DNA of 64,000 bases, from positions 186,001 through 250,000 of the forward strand of contig NZ_JAIULG010000001.1 in the NCBI RefSeq assembly GCF_020169415.1. The letters are read 5' to 3'. A program made the translations under genes and the position numbers. Position 1 is the first letter of the stretch; every line of letters starts with the position of its first letter. The stretch is from Tsukamurella sp. M9C. Its GTDB lineage: Bacteria > Actinomycetota > Actinomycetes > Mycobacteriales > Mycobacteriaceae. The notes beneath the pieces are model-generated. The model saw nothing but the letters and a program-made list of their open reading frames with translations, made no database searches and had not been told where the DNA came from. Below, in pieces: positions 42,432 through 50,187 of this stretch.

Positions 42432-42473
42432 GGTCGCCAGGGTATCGCCTCGTGAATCCGGCTGATTCCGGGG

Positions 42474-43406
42474 TCACGAGGCCAGATCCGGCTTCGTATC
42501 GTCGGCACCTGCCGGTTTCACGACCCGGACGACGCCGACGTGCCGGTCGGTGCGGACGATGTCGAGGATCTCGGCAAGGATCGCGTCCCAATTCCCGATG
42601 ACCTCGGAGTAGTCGAACCGCATGACGCGGTAGTCGCCGCGCGTGGCGGTCCGGTCGCGCCTGTTGTCCACGAGCCGTTGCGCGCCGCTGTGGTGGTCGG
42701 TGCTGTCGCATTCGATGATGAGTTTGTCGCCGACGAGCAGGTCCACCCGGCCGAGTTCAGCAATCGTCTGCTGGCTGCGCACGCGGATGTGTAGGCAGGT
42801 CAGGCGGTACCGGACCAGCGACTCGGTGCCGGAGCCGGCCAGCGGGTCCAGGTACTTCAGCAGCCGCTTCGTGGCCTTCGGGGCGTCCGCGAAGATCTCC
42901 TCCAGGTCCTGGAGACTATAGGGATCGGGCTTGCGCAGGAGCGAGTCGAGTACCGCGACGAACTCGTCGGCGTCGAGGCAGTTCGCCGCGCAGCGCAGAG
43001 CGGTGGGTAGGTCGTCGACGGCGCGGGTCGGTGAAGGGAGGCGTTGAAACGCGTCGCAGTCGGCGTGCGATCGCGTCCGCCGATGTCGTTCGCGCCGCAG
43101 ATGGGTCTTCGACTTCGACAGCGTGGCCTTGGCAGTCTTTGTGGATCTGCGTGGCGGGATCCAGACGCCGGGGCGGAACGCCAGTGCGGAGACGCACGTG
43201 ATCACGGCGCCGCCTTTCACTGCGGCGACGACCGCGGTGTTCGCTCCGGGGAGGCGGTACCAGCCCCGACGGATCACGACGATGTCGCCCAGATGGCGAA
43301 GGCGCTCGATCTCCGCGGAGTCGGCGCCCGCACGCAGCGCGGCTCGGCGGGAGAAGACGCCGCCGTCCGGAGCGGCCAGCGCCTGCAGGATCTCGATGGT
43401 GTGCAT
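42474..43406 (-). CDS. AbiEi-like N-terminus with DUF559/Vsr-type nuclease domain
   Basis: 310 residues. The first about 75 form the HTH of AbiEi-type antitoxins (GVFSRRAALRAGADSAEIERLRHLGDIVVIRRGWYRLP). The C-terminal part (about 195-285) looks like the DUF559/very-short-patch endonuclease fold: VDLLVGDKLIIECDSTDHHSG, then RRDRTATRGDYRVMRFDYSEV. Such two-part proteins occur in multiple copies in actinobacteria without a partner toxin gene, as here. Function unknown. Confidence 0.75.
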   Translation of the reverse strand: MHTIEILQALAAPDGGVFSRRAALRAGADSAEIERLRHLGDIVVIRRGWYRLPGANTAVVAAVKGGAVITCVSALAFRPGVWIPPRRSTKTAKATLSKSKTHLRRERHRRTRSHADCDAFQRLPSPTRAVDDLPTALRCAANCLDADEFVAVLDSLLRKPDPYSLQDLEEIFADAPKATKRLLKYLDPLAGSGTESLVRYRLTCLHIRVRSQQTIAELGRVDLLVGDKLIIECDSTDHHSGAQRLVDNRRDRTATRGDYRVMRFDYSEVIGNWDAILAEILDIVRTDRHVGVVRVVKPAGADDTKPDLAS

Positions 43407-43631
43407 GGAACCCAGCGTGACGCCGGCGTAGGACTGGACGGGCTCGTCGGGAGCGCCGCTGTGGAGAAAACACGTTTCGTACGCTCAGCTGTGGAGGAAG
43501 CCGTCGTGAAACCGGCGGACTAGCAGGTCAGGAGGCCGATTCTGGCCTCGTCGCCCAGGATTCGGCCGCATTCACGAGCGTCGGACGGCGACACTATTGA
43601 GTGCGCATCAACAAGCGGGTAATCTGGCGTC

Positions 43632-45182
43632 ATGCCAGCACCTACCCAGGCCACGTTCGACCGTCTTCGCGCCCTCGCGGCGATCGACCACCCGGAGCAG
43701 CGCGAGTCGCGCGACGTCCTCGAGGCGTTCTCCGGCGAGAAGGTCACCACGATTCCCGTGGGCACCGTGGAGGACGTGGAGAAGGCGTTCGAGCGGGCCC
43801 GCCTCGCGCAGAAGCAGTGGGCGGCCCGCAGCGCCAAGGACCGCGCGGCCGTGCTGCTCAAGTTCGCCGACCTGGTGAACGATCACCGCGCCGAGCTCAT
43901 GGACATGGTGCAGCTGGAGACCGGCAAGGCCCGCCAGTACGCCCAGGAGGAGTCGCTGGACGTCGCGATGACGGCCCGCTGGTACGGCAAGAACGCGCCG
44001 AAGATCCTGGCGGAGAAGAGCACCGACGGCATGCTGCCGGTGTTCACCAAGACCCGCGTGCGCTACCAGCCCAAGGGCGTCGTCGGCGTGATCGCGCCGT
44101 GGAACTACCCGATCACCCTCGCCGTCTCCGACGGTGTCGCCGCGCTGGCCGCCGGCAACGCCGTCGTGCTCAAGCCCGATTCGCAGACCCCGTACTGCGC
44201 CCTCGCGGCCGTCGAGCTGCTGTACCGCGCCGGCCTGCCGCGCGACCTGTTCGCCGTGGTCCCCGGCCCCGGCGGCGTCGTGGGCACCGCGATCGTCGAG
44301 CGCGCCGACTACCTCATGTTCACCGGCTCCTCCGCCACCGGCGCCACGCTCGCGGAGCAGTGCGGCAAGCGCCTCATCGGCTTCTCCGCCGAGCTCGGCG
44401 GCAAGAACCCCATGGTGGTCACGAAGGACGCCGACATCGCGCACACGGCCGACGGTGCGGCCCGCGCCGCGTTCTCGAACTCGGGGCAGCTGTGCATCTC
44501 GATCGAGCGGATCTACGTCGAGCGGGCGATCGCCGACGAGTTCGCCCGCGCCTTCGCCGAGCGCACCGCCGCGCTCGCACTGGGCGCCGGCTACGACTTC
44601 GACAACGAGATGGGCTCACTCGCATCGAAGTCGCAGATCGACACCGTCGCCGCGCATGTGGACGACGCGGTCGCCAAGGGCGCGACGGTGCTCGCCGGCG
44701 GCAAGGCCCGCCCCGACCTCGGCCCGTTCTTCTACGAGCCGACCGTGCTCAAGGACGTGCCGGTGGAGGCCGTCTGCTTCAAGTCGGAGACCTTCGGCCC
44801 GCTGGTCTCGATCTACCCCGTCGACTCCATCGACGAGGCCGTCGAGAAGGCCAACGACACCGAGTACGGGCTCAACGCCAGCGTTTTCGCGGGCACGACG
44901 AAGCAGGCGCAGGAGATCGCGGAGCGGATCAACGCCGGCACCGTCAACATCAACGAGGGCTACGCCGCCGCGTGGGGCTCCACCGCAGCGCCGATGGGCG
45001 GCATGGGCATCTCGGGCGTCGGCCGTCGCCACGGCACCGAGGGCCTGCTCAAGTACTGCGAGTCGAAGACCATCGCGCAGCAGCGGATCATCGGCATCGG
45101 CGGCATCAGGGGCGTGCCGCGCAACGTCTTCCTGAACGTCGTTCCGTCGGCGATCAAGGCGCTCAAGCTGATCGGCCGGTAG
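43632..45182 (+). CDS. gabD2: Succinate-semialdehyde dehydrogenase (GabD2-type)
   Basis: 516 residues, aldehyde dehydrogenase superfamily. It oxidises succinate semialdehyde to succinate with NAD(P)+. PWNYPITL and FTGSSATGATLAEQ mark the cofactor site; Glu in ELGGKNPMV and Cys in FSNSGQLCIS are the catalytic pair. The C-terminal sequence is that of the mycobacterial GabD2 group. TAATCT (43620-43625) lies 6 nt before the ATG, giving a leaderless mRNA. A perfect 40-bp palindrome follows 8 bp after the stop. Confidence 0.88.
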   Translation: MPAPTQATFDRLRALAAIDHPEQRESRDVLEAFSGEKVTTIPVGTVEDVEKAFERARLAQKQWAARSAKDRAAVLLKFADLVNDHRAELMDMVQLETGKARQYAQEESLDVAMTARWYGKNAPKILAEKSTDGMLPVFTKTRVRYQPKGVVGVIAPWNYPITLAVSDGVAALAAGNAVVLKPDSQTPYCALAAVELLYRAGLPRDLFAVVPGPGGVVGTAIVERADYLMFTGSSATGATLAEQCGKRLIGFSAELGGKNPMVVTKDADIAHTADGAARAAFSNSGQLCISIERIYVERAIADEFARAFAERTAALALGAGYDFDNEMGSLASKSQIDTVAAHVDDAVAKGATVLAGGKARPDLGPFFYEPTVLKDVPVEAVCFKSETFGPLVSIYPVDSIDEAVEKANDTEYGLNASVFAGTTKQAQEIAERINAGTVNINEGYAAAWGSTAAPMGGMGISGVGRRHGTEGLLKYCESKTIAQQRIIGIGGIRGVPRNVFLNVVPSAIKALKLIGR

Positions 45183-45190
45183 TCCGGCGC

Positions 45191-45230
45191 ACGGCGATGG
45201 CCCCCTCCACGTGGAGGGGGCCATCGCCGT
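45191..45230. terminator. Perfect 40-bp palindrome, bidirectional terminator
   Basis: ACGGCGATGGCCCCCTCCAC and its exact complement follow without a spacer. It sits between the convergent gabD2 (8 bp) and SnoaL-like gene (7 bp). TCTTCTCG follows on the plus strand. Confidence 0.85.
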
Positions 45231-45237
45231 CTTCTCG

Positions 45238-45591
45238 TCAGGCGGGGACGCGGTCCAGGAATCCGGCGACGGTGGCGATGCGCCCGTCGGCGTCGACGGT
45301 CACCACGTCGAAGCCGATGACCGGCGGCTCCGCGCCCGCGGGGCCGAGGCCCCACTGGAACCGCACCTGGCCGTGATGCGCGTCGGGCTCGCCGACGAGG
45401 GTGAACTCGAAGCCGGGGAACTGCTCGTGCACGCCGGCGACGACGGCGCCGATGGCCTCGGTCCCGGCGACCTCCGCCATCGGATCGGTGTACGTGGCCC
45501 CGGGCGCCCAGTGCCGCGCGAGCAGGTCGCGGCGGGTCTGCGGGTCGGTGCTGTTCCAGGTGGCGAGGTAGGCGTCGACGACGTGGTTCAT
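45238..45591 (-). CDS. SnoaL/NTF2-like protein
   Basis: 117 residues, one cone-shaped NTF2 fold. It starts MNHVVDAYLATWNSTDPQTRRDLL and has ARHWAPGATYTDPMAEVAG and GFEFTLVGEPDAHHGQVRFQW. Function unknown; the family includes polyketide cyclases and isomerases as well as binding proteins. GGAGG lies 6 nt upstream of the ATG. It is divergent from the MmyB-type regulator, with a palindromic site between them, so it is the likely target. Confidence 0.83.
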   Translation of the reverse strand: MNHVVDAYLATWNSTDPQTRRDLLARHWAPGATYTDPMAEVAGTEAIGAVVAGVHEQFPGFEFTLVGEPDAHHGQVRFQWGLGPAGAEPPVIGFDVVTVDADGRIATVAGFLDRVPA

Positions 45592-45664
45592 GGTGTCCTC
45601 CAGGTGTTCTCGGTCGGTTCGATGGGAACGAGGCCGAGTCTGCCGCCGATCGCGAGTCGTGGCG

Positions 45665-45681
45665 ATTACCTCGGAGGTAAT
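45665..45681. promoter_or_regulatory. 17-bp palindromic operator of the MmyB-type regulator
   Basis: ATTACCTC-G-GAGGTAAT is perfectly symmetric. It lies just upstream of the -35 position of the regulator gene (-10 TAGATT, 45704-45709) and 73 bp upstream of the SnoaL-like start. Confidence 0.75.
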
Positions 45682-45716
45682 GGTGGCGCCTCCCCGGCGC
45701 GGATAGATTCGCGGGC

Positions 45717-46475
45717 ATGACGACGATCGAGGTGGGGCCGCTCCTGCGCACCTGGCGGCAGCGGCGACGGCTCAGCCAGCTCGAACTCGCGAGCCGCGCC
45801 GAGGTCAGCGGGCGGCACCTGAGCTTCGTCGAGACGGGGCGGTCCCGGCCGAGCGCCGAGATGATCCTGCGGCTGGCCGACCACCTGGAGGTGCCGCCCC
45901 GCGAGCGCGACGCCCTCCTCGTGGCGGGCGGTTTCGCCCCGCGGCACGACAGCCCCGCGGACGCCGCGGGCGTGCTGGCCTCCTTCCGCACCCTGCTCGA
46001 TGCGCACGCGCCCTACCCCGCCGTCCTCCTCGACAGGTACTGGGACCTGGTGGACGCCAACGACGCCGTCGCCCCGCTGCTCGCCGGTTGCGCGCCGCAC
46101 CTGCTGGAACCGCCGGTCAACGTCGTCCGCCTGAGCCTGCACCCCGACGGGCTGGCGCCGCGCATCGTCGACCTCGGGGCCTGGCGCGAGCACCTGCTGC
46201 ACCAGGTGGCCGCGCGCGCCGATCGGACCGCCGATCCGCGGCTGGCGGCGCTCCTCGCCGAGTGCCGGGAGTACCCGGGCGGCGGCCCGGCACCCGCGCC
46301 GTCCGGGCCCGTCGTCGAGCTCGTCCTCCGCATGCCCGACGGTGCGCCGCTGCGACTGTTCAGCGTGGTCAGCGCCGTGCTCACGCCGCACGACGCCACC
46401 GTCGACGAGCTGCACCTGGAGACCTTCCTGCCCGCCGACGAGGCCACGCGGGAGCGGCTACGGGCGCGGGCCTGA
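45717..46475 (+). CDS. XRE-family regulator with MmyB-type ligand-binding domain
   Basis: 252 residues. HTH at 8-60 (LLRTWRQRRRLSQLELASRAEVSGRHLSFVETGRSRPS), then the MmyB-like PAS domain (about 90-250: PAVLLDRYWDLVDANDAVAPLLAG, VNVVRLSLHPDGLAPRIVD, VVSAVLTPHDATVDELHLETFLP). These regulators sense fatty-acyl-like or other small ligands and usually control an adjacent dehydrogenase or NTF2-like gene; here it is the divergent SnoaL-like gene. TAGATT lies 7 nt before the ATG: leaderless. Confidence 0.9.
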   Translation: MTTIEVGPLLRTWRQRRRLSQLELASRAEVSGRHLSFVETGRSRPSAEMILRLADHLEVPPRERDALLVAGGFAPRHDSPADAAGVLASFRTLLDAHAPYPAVLLDRYWDLVDANDAVAPLLAGCAPHLLEPPVNVVRLSLHPDGLAPRIVDLGAWREHLLHQVAARADRTADPRLAALLAECREYPGGGPAPAPSGPVVELVLRMPDGAPLRLFSVVSAVLTPHDATVDELHLETFLPADEATRERLRARA

Positions 46476-47384
46476 CGCCCGCACTGCGGCGGTGACCGCG
46501 GTGGCGACGGCCTCGCCCTCCTCGGGGAAGGGGTGCAGCGCGGCGGCGCGGGGCACCTCGTCGACGCCGTTGATCCACGGGCGCGCGCTGCACAGCTCGT
46601 GGCCCTTCGACGGTGCCTCCATGTCGACGTACTCGGCGCGGGCGTTCACGGCGGCCCGCCGGACGGCGCCGTTGAGCCGCTCGGTGAGGATGCTGCGCAT
46701 CCACGGGATCGAGGCGGAGCGGAAGGGGGCGATCGTGGCGCATGTTCGGTCGCCGGCGAACACGGCGGGGTAGCCGACCACGAGGATCCGCGCCCGCGGC
46801 GAGCGCTCGCGGACGGCGCGGATGATGCGCTCGTTCGCCGCGGTGATCTTCGCCAGACGGGAGGCGACGGCACCGTCGGACAGGCGGGCCGGGCGGGTGC
46901 GCTGATCGGCGGTGCAGCGGACCGCCGCCGATCGCGGCGCCACCGCGCAGGATTCGAGGATGCTCGAGTAGAGGTCGCCGTCGTTGCCGCCGAGGGAGAC
47001 GGTGACGAGCGTCGTGGCGGGGGTGATCCCGTCGAGCTGCGGCGCGGCGTCGTAGTAGCCGGTCTTCGCGGAGCCGGCGTGCTGGCTCGCGAAGGCGTCC
47101 CGCGTCTTGGCGCCGCCGCAGGTGTTGTCCCGCAGCGCGTCCGGGGCCAGGCCCAGCGACGCGGCCACCAGCTTCGGATAGTTGTGCGTGGACCGCCCGC
47201 AGGCGCGCTCCTGCTGCGAGGCGCCGACGGTGGCGTCGGCGGGGAGGGAGGAGTAGGAATCGCCGAGCGCGACGTAGCTGGGCGTGGCCGGGGCCGCGTG
47301 CGCCGGCGCGCCGCCGATCACGGCCGTCGTGGCGAGGACCGCCGCGCCGAGCAGGGACAGGGACGGGCGGGCGCGCATCGACAT
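46458..47384 (-). CDS. Secreted SGNH/GDSL-type esterase
   Basis: 308 residues from ATG 47384. Signal peptide (LSLLGAAVLATTAVIGGAPAHA) followed by the SGNH fold: block I VALGDSYSS with the catalytic Ser, block III SLGGNDGDL, and the His in ALHPFPEEGEAVA. Cysteines CGRSTHNYP...NTCGGA and ESC...RC suggest disulfides, as in actinobacterial extracellular lipases. TACAGT lies 6 nt before the ATG (leaderless). The 3' end overlaps the regulator gene by 18 bp. Confidence 0.88.
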   Translation of the reverse strand: MSMRARPSLSLLGAAVLATTAVIGGAPAHAAPATPSYVALGDSYSSLPADATVGASQQERACGRSTHNYPKLVAASLGLAPDALRDNTCGGAKTRDAFASQHAGSAKTGYYDAAPQLDGITPATTLVTVSLGGNDGDLYSSILESCAVAPRSAAVRCTADQRTRPARLSDGAVASRLAKITAANERIIRAVRERSPRARILVVGYPAVFAGDRTCATIAPFRSASIPWMRSILTERLNGAVRRAAVNARAEYVDMEAPSKGHELCSARPWINGVDEVPRAAALHPFPEEGEAVATAVTAAVRASGPRP

Positions 47385-47469
47385 GCCGCCACTGTATTGC
47401 GCGCGGCCGCGGCCCGCAGCCCGTCGAAAACCGGTTGCGGCGGCCCGGCGTGCGACGCACCCTGGAGGC

Positions 47470-47961
47470 ATGGAGGTCACGTTCGTCAAGCGCCGGAACG
47501 GGTACGACGTGCGGATCACGCGCGCGAAGGGCCCGGAGCTGGCGCCCCGCGGCGGCCCGGGCGGTCGGCCGCCGGTGCCGCACGACGCGGCGCACCTCAT
47601 CGTCGAGGCCGAGGCGGGCCTGCGCGGCGGGGTGTTCGGGCGGATCGCCGACGCGAACGGCCTCGACGGGCTGTTCTGGCCCGCCGACCCGGGGGAGCGT
47701 CGCAAGGCGTCCCGCCGCAAGCGGCAGCCGACGGCCGCGCAGTCCGCGGACATGGCGCGCTCGGAGTACCTCGCGTCGCTGACCGCGGCGCTGTGGGAGG
47801 TGGAGCGCGGGCACCGGAAGCCGGAGCCCGCGTGGCCCGGCGCCCTCGAGGACGCGGACGTCGATCCCGCCCTGCGCGAGAGGATCTTCGCCCGCTACGA
47901 CGACTTCGCCCCGCGCTGGGCGGCGCTCCCCGACGGGGGCGAGCTCACGCTGCGCTGGTGA
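47470..47961 (+). CDS. Conserved-looking hypothetical protein
   Basis: 163 residues, soluble, without a signal peptide. The opening MEVTFVKRRNGYDVRITRAKG is a beta-hairpin-like start; the middle has LIVEAEAGLRGGVFGRIADANGLDGLF and a basic stretch ERRKASRRKRQ. The second half is helical (LASLTAALWEVERGHR). I do not recognise a family. ATG 47470 is preceded by GGAGG at short distance. Convergent with the VC0807-like gene. Confidence 0.6.
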   Translation: MEVTFVKRRNGYDVRITRAKGPELAPRGGPGGRPPVPHDAAHLIVEAEAGLRGGVFGRIADANGLDGLFWPADPGERRKASRRKRQPTAAQSADMARSEYLASLTAALWEVERGHRKPEPAWPGALEDADVDPALRERIFARYDDFAPRWAALPDGGELTLRW

Positions 47962-47973
47962 CGCGCTGGGCCC

Positions 47974-48603
47974 TCAGGCCGGGTGGGGGTCCACCGGACG
48001 GCGGAGTTCCGCGCGGAGGGGCCGATCCGCCAGCTTGATGACGAGCAGGGCCAGCGGGACGAGGACGAAGCCGATCACCGGCCCGACGAGGACCACGGTG
48101 TCGATCGGGTAGTGCAGCGCGAGGTACAGGCCGGCCGACGATCCGGTGACCGCGGTGACGGCGCAGACCACGCTCATCCACCGGATCCGGCTGCGGAACC
48201 GCGGCGACTCGTCCAGGCAGCGGTCCCACGCCGTCGGTTCCACCTTGAGCGCCTTCACGTACATCGGCCCGAGAATGCTCGCCACGAGCGGCCTGCGGGT
48301 GAACGCCGAGACGAGGAAGTACGCCGCCGCGAAGAAGCCGTCGATGGACTGTGCCGCAAGGGCGATCCGCGGTTCTCCGGTGACGAGCGACGGTATGAGG
48401 GCCACCGCGAGGATGGCGGTCGTGAACAGCTCCAGCTGCCCGACCTGGCGCGTGACGAGCATCCGCCAGGTCACGATCACCAGCCCCGTGACGATGCCGA
48501 GCACGACGCCGGTCAGCTGCGAGAGGCCGCCCAGGCGGGTGGCGCTGAAGTAGGCGATGACCGGGAGGAGCCCTCCCAGGATCGCCGGGGGCGGTCGCTT
48601 CAT
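47974..48603 (-). CDS. VC0807-like membrane protein
   Basis: 209 residues with six helices (GLLPVIAYFSATRLG; LGIVTGLVIVTWRML; TTAILAVALIPSLVTG; FFAAAYFLVSAFTR; two more near the end). This matches the VC0807/septation-A-like group, whose role is not established. The start ATG overlaps the glycosyltransferase stop (ATGA), so the two are one operon. Confidence 0.72.
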   Translation of the reverse strand: MKRPPPAILGGLLPVIAYFSATRLGGLSQLTGVVLGIVTGLVIVTWRMLVTRQVGQLELFTTAILAVALIPSLVTGEPRIALAAQSIDGFFAAAYFLVSAFTRRPLVASILGPMYVKALKVEPTAWDRCLDESPRFRSRIRWMSVVCAVTAVTGSSAGLYLALHYPIDTVVLVGPVIGFVLVPLALLVIKLADRPLRAELRRPVDPHPA

Positions 48604-49460
48604 GGTCGCTCGCGCTCCGTCCCGGTGCTTCGGAAGACGTTCCGCAACGCGAAGCCGCCGTCGCCGAGGCCGCGCAGGACGGCGAGCCGCGCCGCGTGGA
48701 AGCCGACGGTCAGCGGGAGCGCGGCCGTCAGCCAGGTGGCCGTTCCCCGCCGGCCGTGGATCCAGAACGTGCGGGGCAGGTACGCGGCGTACGTCGCGTA
48801 ACTGCCGACGCCGGTGTAGAAGCGGCGCGGCGAGACCTCCACCACGACGTCCCGGATCAGCGCGCACTCCCCGCCCGAGTCCTGGACGCAGAGGGCGATG
48901 TCGACGTCCTCGAAGACGTCTCTGCGCATCGTGACGTGCGGCCGTATCCGGCGCCACGTCTCGGCGCGGAAGGCCATGCTCGGGCCGAAGCAGTAGCTCA
49001 CCCGCTGCGCGCGTTTCTCGTTGCGCCCGAACGGATCGTTCCACCTGTTCAGGGCGGATTGGAATCGCCGGCCGGGGAGCCCGCGGAACTCCCCGAGGGT
49101 GGAGACGACGTCGAAGCCGCGGCCGTCGTCGGAGTCGAAGAACGTGCGCAGGCGCCGTGCCCACCCCGGAGCGACGACGGTGTCCGCGTCGATCCGGGCG
49201 ATCACCGACGACGTGGCGGCGTCGAGCCCCGCGTTGCGGGCCCACACCAGGCCCTGCCGGGTCTCGCGGATCAGTTTCACGACGGGGTTCGCCGCGGCGG
49301 CGGCCTCCACCAGGGCGACGGTGCGGTCTGTCGAGTTGTTGTCGACCACGATGATCTCGTCGATCTCGGAACCTTCGGCGAGCAGTCGCTCGAGGCACTC
49401 CTCGATGACCTCGTCCTCGTTGTAGGCGGGAACGACAACAGTCAATGTGCTCTCTGCCAT
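48600..49460 (-). CDS. Family 2 glycosyltransferase
   Basis: 286 residues. GT-A fold: VVPAYNEDEVIEECLERL, IIVVDNNSTDRT, GLVWARNAGLDAATSSVIARIDADTVV with the DAD metal-binding triad, then the acceptor part with FEDVDIALC. One hydrophobic segment near the C-terminus (ATWLTAALPLTVGFHAARLA) may tether it to the membrane. It may glycosylate a lipid carrier or membrane acceptor. Coupled to the VC0807-like gene downstream. Confidence 0.85.
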   Translation of the reverse strand: MAESTLTVVVPAYNEDEVIEECLERLLAEGSEIDEIIVVDNNSTDRTVALVEAAAAANPVVKLIRETRQGLVWARNAGLDAATSSVIARIDADTVVAPGWARRLRTFFDSDDGRGFDVVSTLGEFRGLPGRRFQSALNRWNDPFGRNEKRAQRVSYCFGPSMAFRAETWRRIRPHVTMRRDVFEDVDIALCVQDSGGECALIRDVVVEVSPRRFYTGVGSYATYAAYLPRTFWIHGRRGTATWLTAALPLTVGFHAARLAVLRGLGDGGFALRNVFRSTGTERERP

Positions 49461-49614
49461 GGCGAAACGCTACGTCCGCCTCGGGGCCGTCGCAGCGCGG
49501 CGACCGGTGAGACTACTCACAGGTCGCCGGTGGTGTGGCGTTTGGAACACAACCGGGACGGGACCGCGGACCGTCGGCGACGGTACCGGGACGTGGGCGG
49601 CCCATCGTGAGGAC

Positions 49615-50175
49615 ATGGCTCATGTACTCACGAAATCGGCTGCCGCGCTGGTCGTCCTCGTCGCCGTGGCGGCGGTGATCGCGGCGTGCTCGGAAGCGCT
49701 CCCGGGAATACCGGGAAGGGTGGAGACGGGCACCGTCGGGCAGTTGGGGGAGGCGGATGGCGTGGTGCTGGACCGGGTGGCGGTGGATGCGGATGTGCCG
49801 GCGGTGACGAGGCTCGATCCGAAGCTGCGCACGGCGATTCGGTCGGCTGCGCGCGCGGCGGCCCGGGAGGGCGTTGCGATGCACCTGACGTCGGGGTGGC
49901 GGTCGAAGCGGTATCAGCAGTTCCTCTACGACGATGCCGTGCGGCGTGATGGGGCGGAGGAGGCGGCGCGGTTGGTCGCGACTCCGTCGACCTCGGAGCA
50001 CGTGACGGGCGATGCGGTGGACGTGGGGCCGACGGAGGCCGCGTACTGGATGGACCGCTACTCGGAGCGGTTCGGGTTGTGCCGCACGTACGCGAACGAG
50101 GTGTGGCACTACGAGCTGCGGGACGGGCGGGCGTGCCCGGAGATGGTGTCGGACGCCTCCGCGCGGCAGCGATGA
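49615..50175 (+). CDS. VanY/M15-type D,D-carboxypeptidase lipoprotein
   Basis: 186 residues. A short signal peptide ends in IAACS (lipobox, Cys25 region), so it is probably a lipoprotein. M15 motifs: SGWRSKRYQQFLYDDAVRRDG, SEHVTGDAVDVG (His and Asp zinc ligands) and EVWHYEL (third ligand His). It trims the terminal D-Ala of peptidoglycan stem peptides. Start ATG 49615; a ribosome site is weak (GTGAGGAC). It ends 12 bp before the convergent eccC. Confidence 0.85.
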   Translation: MAHVLTKSAAALVVLVAVAAVIAACSEALPGIPGRVETGTVGQLGEADGVVLDRVAVDADVPAVTRLDPKLRTAIRSAARAAAREGVAMHLTSGWRSKRYQQFLYDDAVRRDGAEEAARLVATPSTSEHVTGDAVDVGPTEAAYWMDRYSERFGLCRTYANEVWHYELRDGRACPEMVSDASARQR

Positions 50176-50187
50176 GGGGGTGACCGG

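Noticed and set aside
47974-49398. 474-codon frame spanning the VC0807-like and glycosyltransferase genes
   Set aside because: The first part is out of frame with the glycosyltransferase; the ATG at 48603 overlapping the upstream stop is the natural start.
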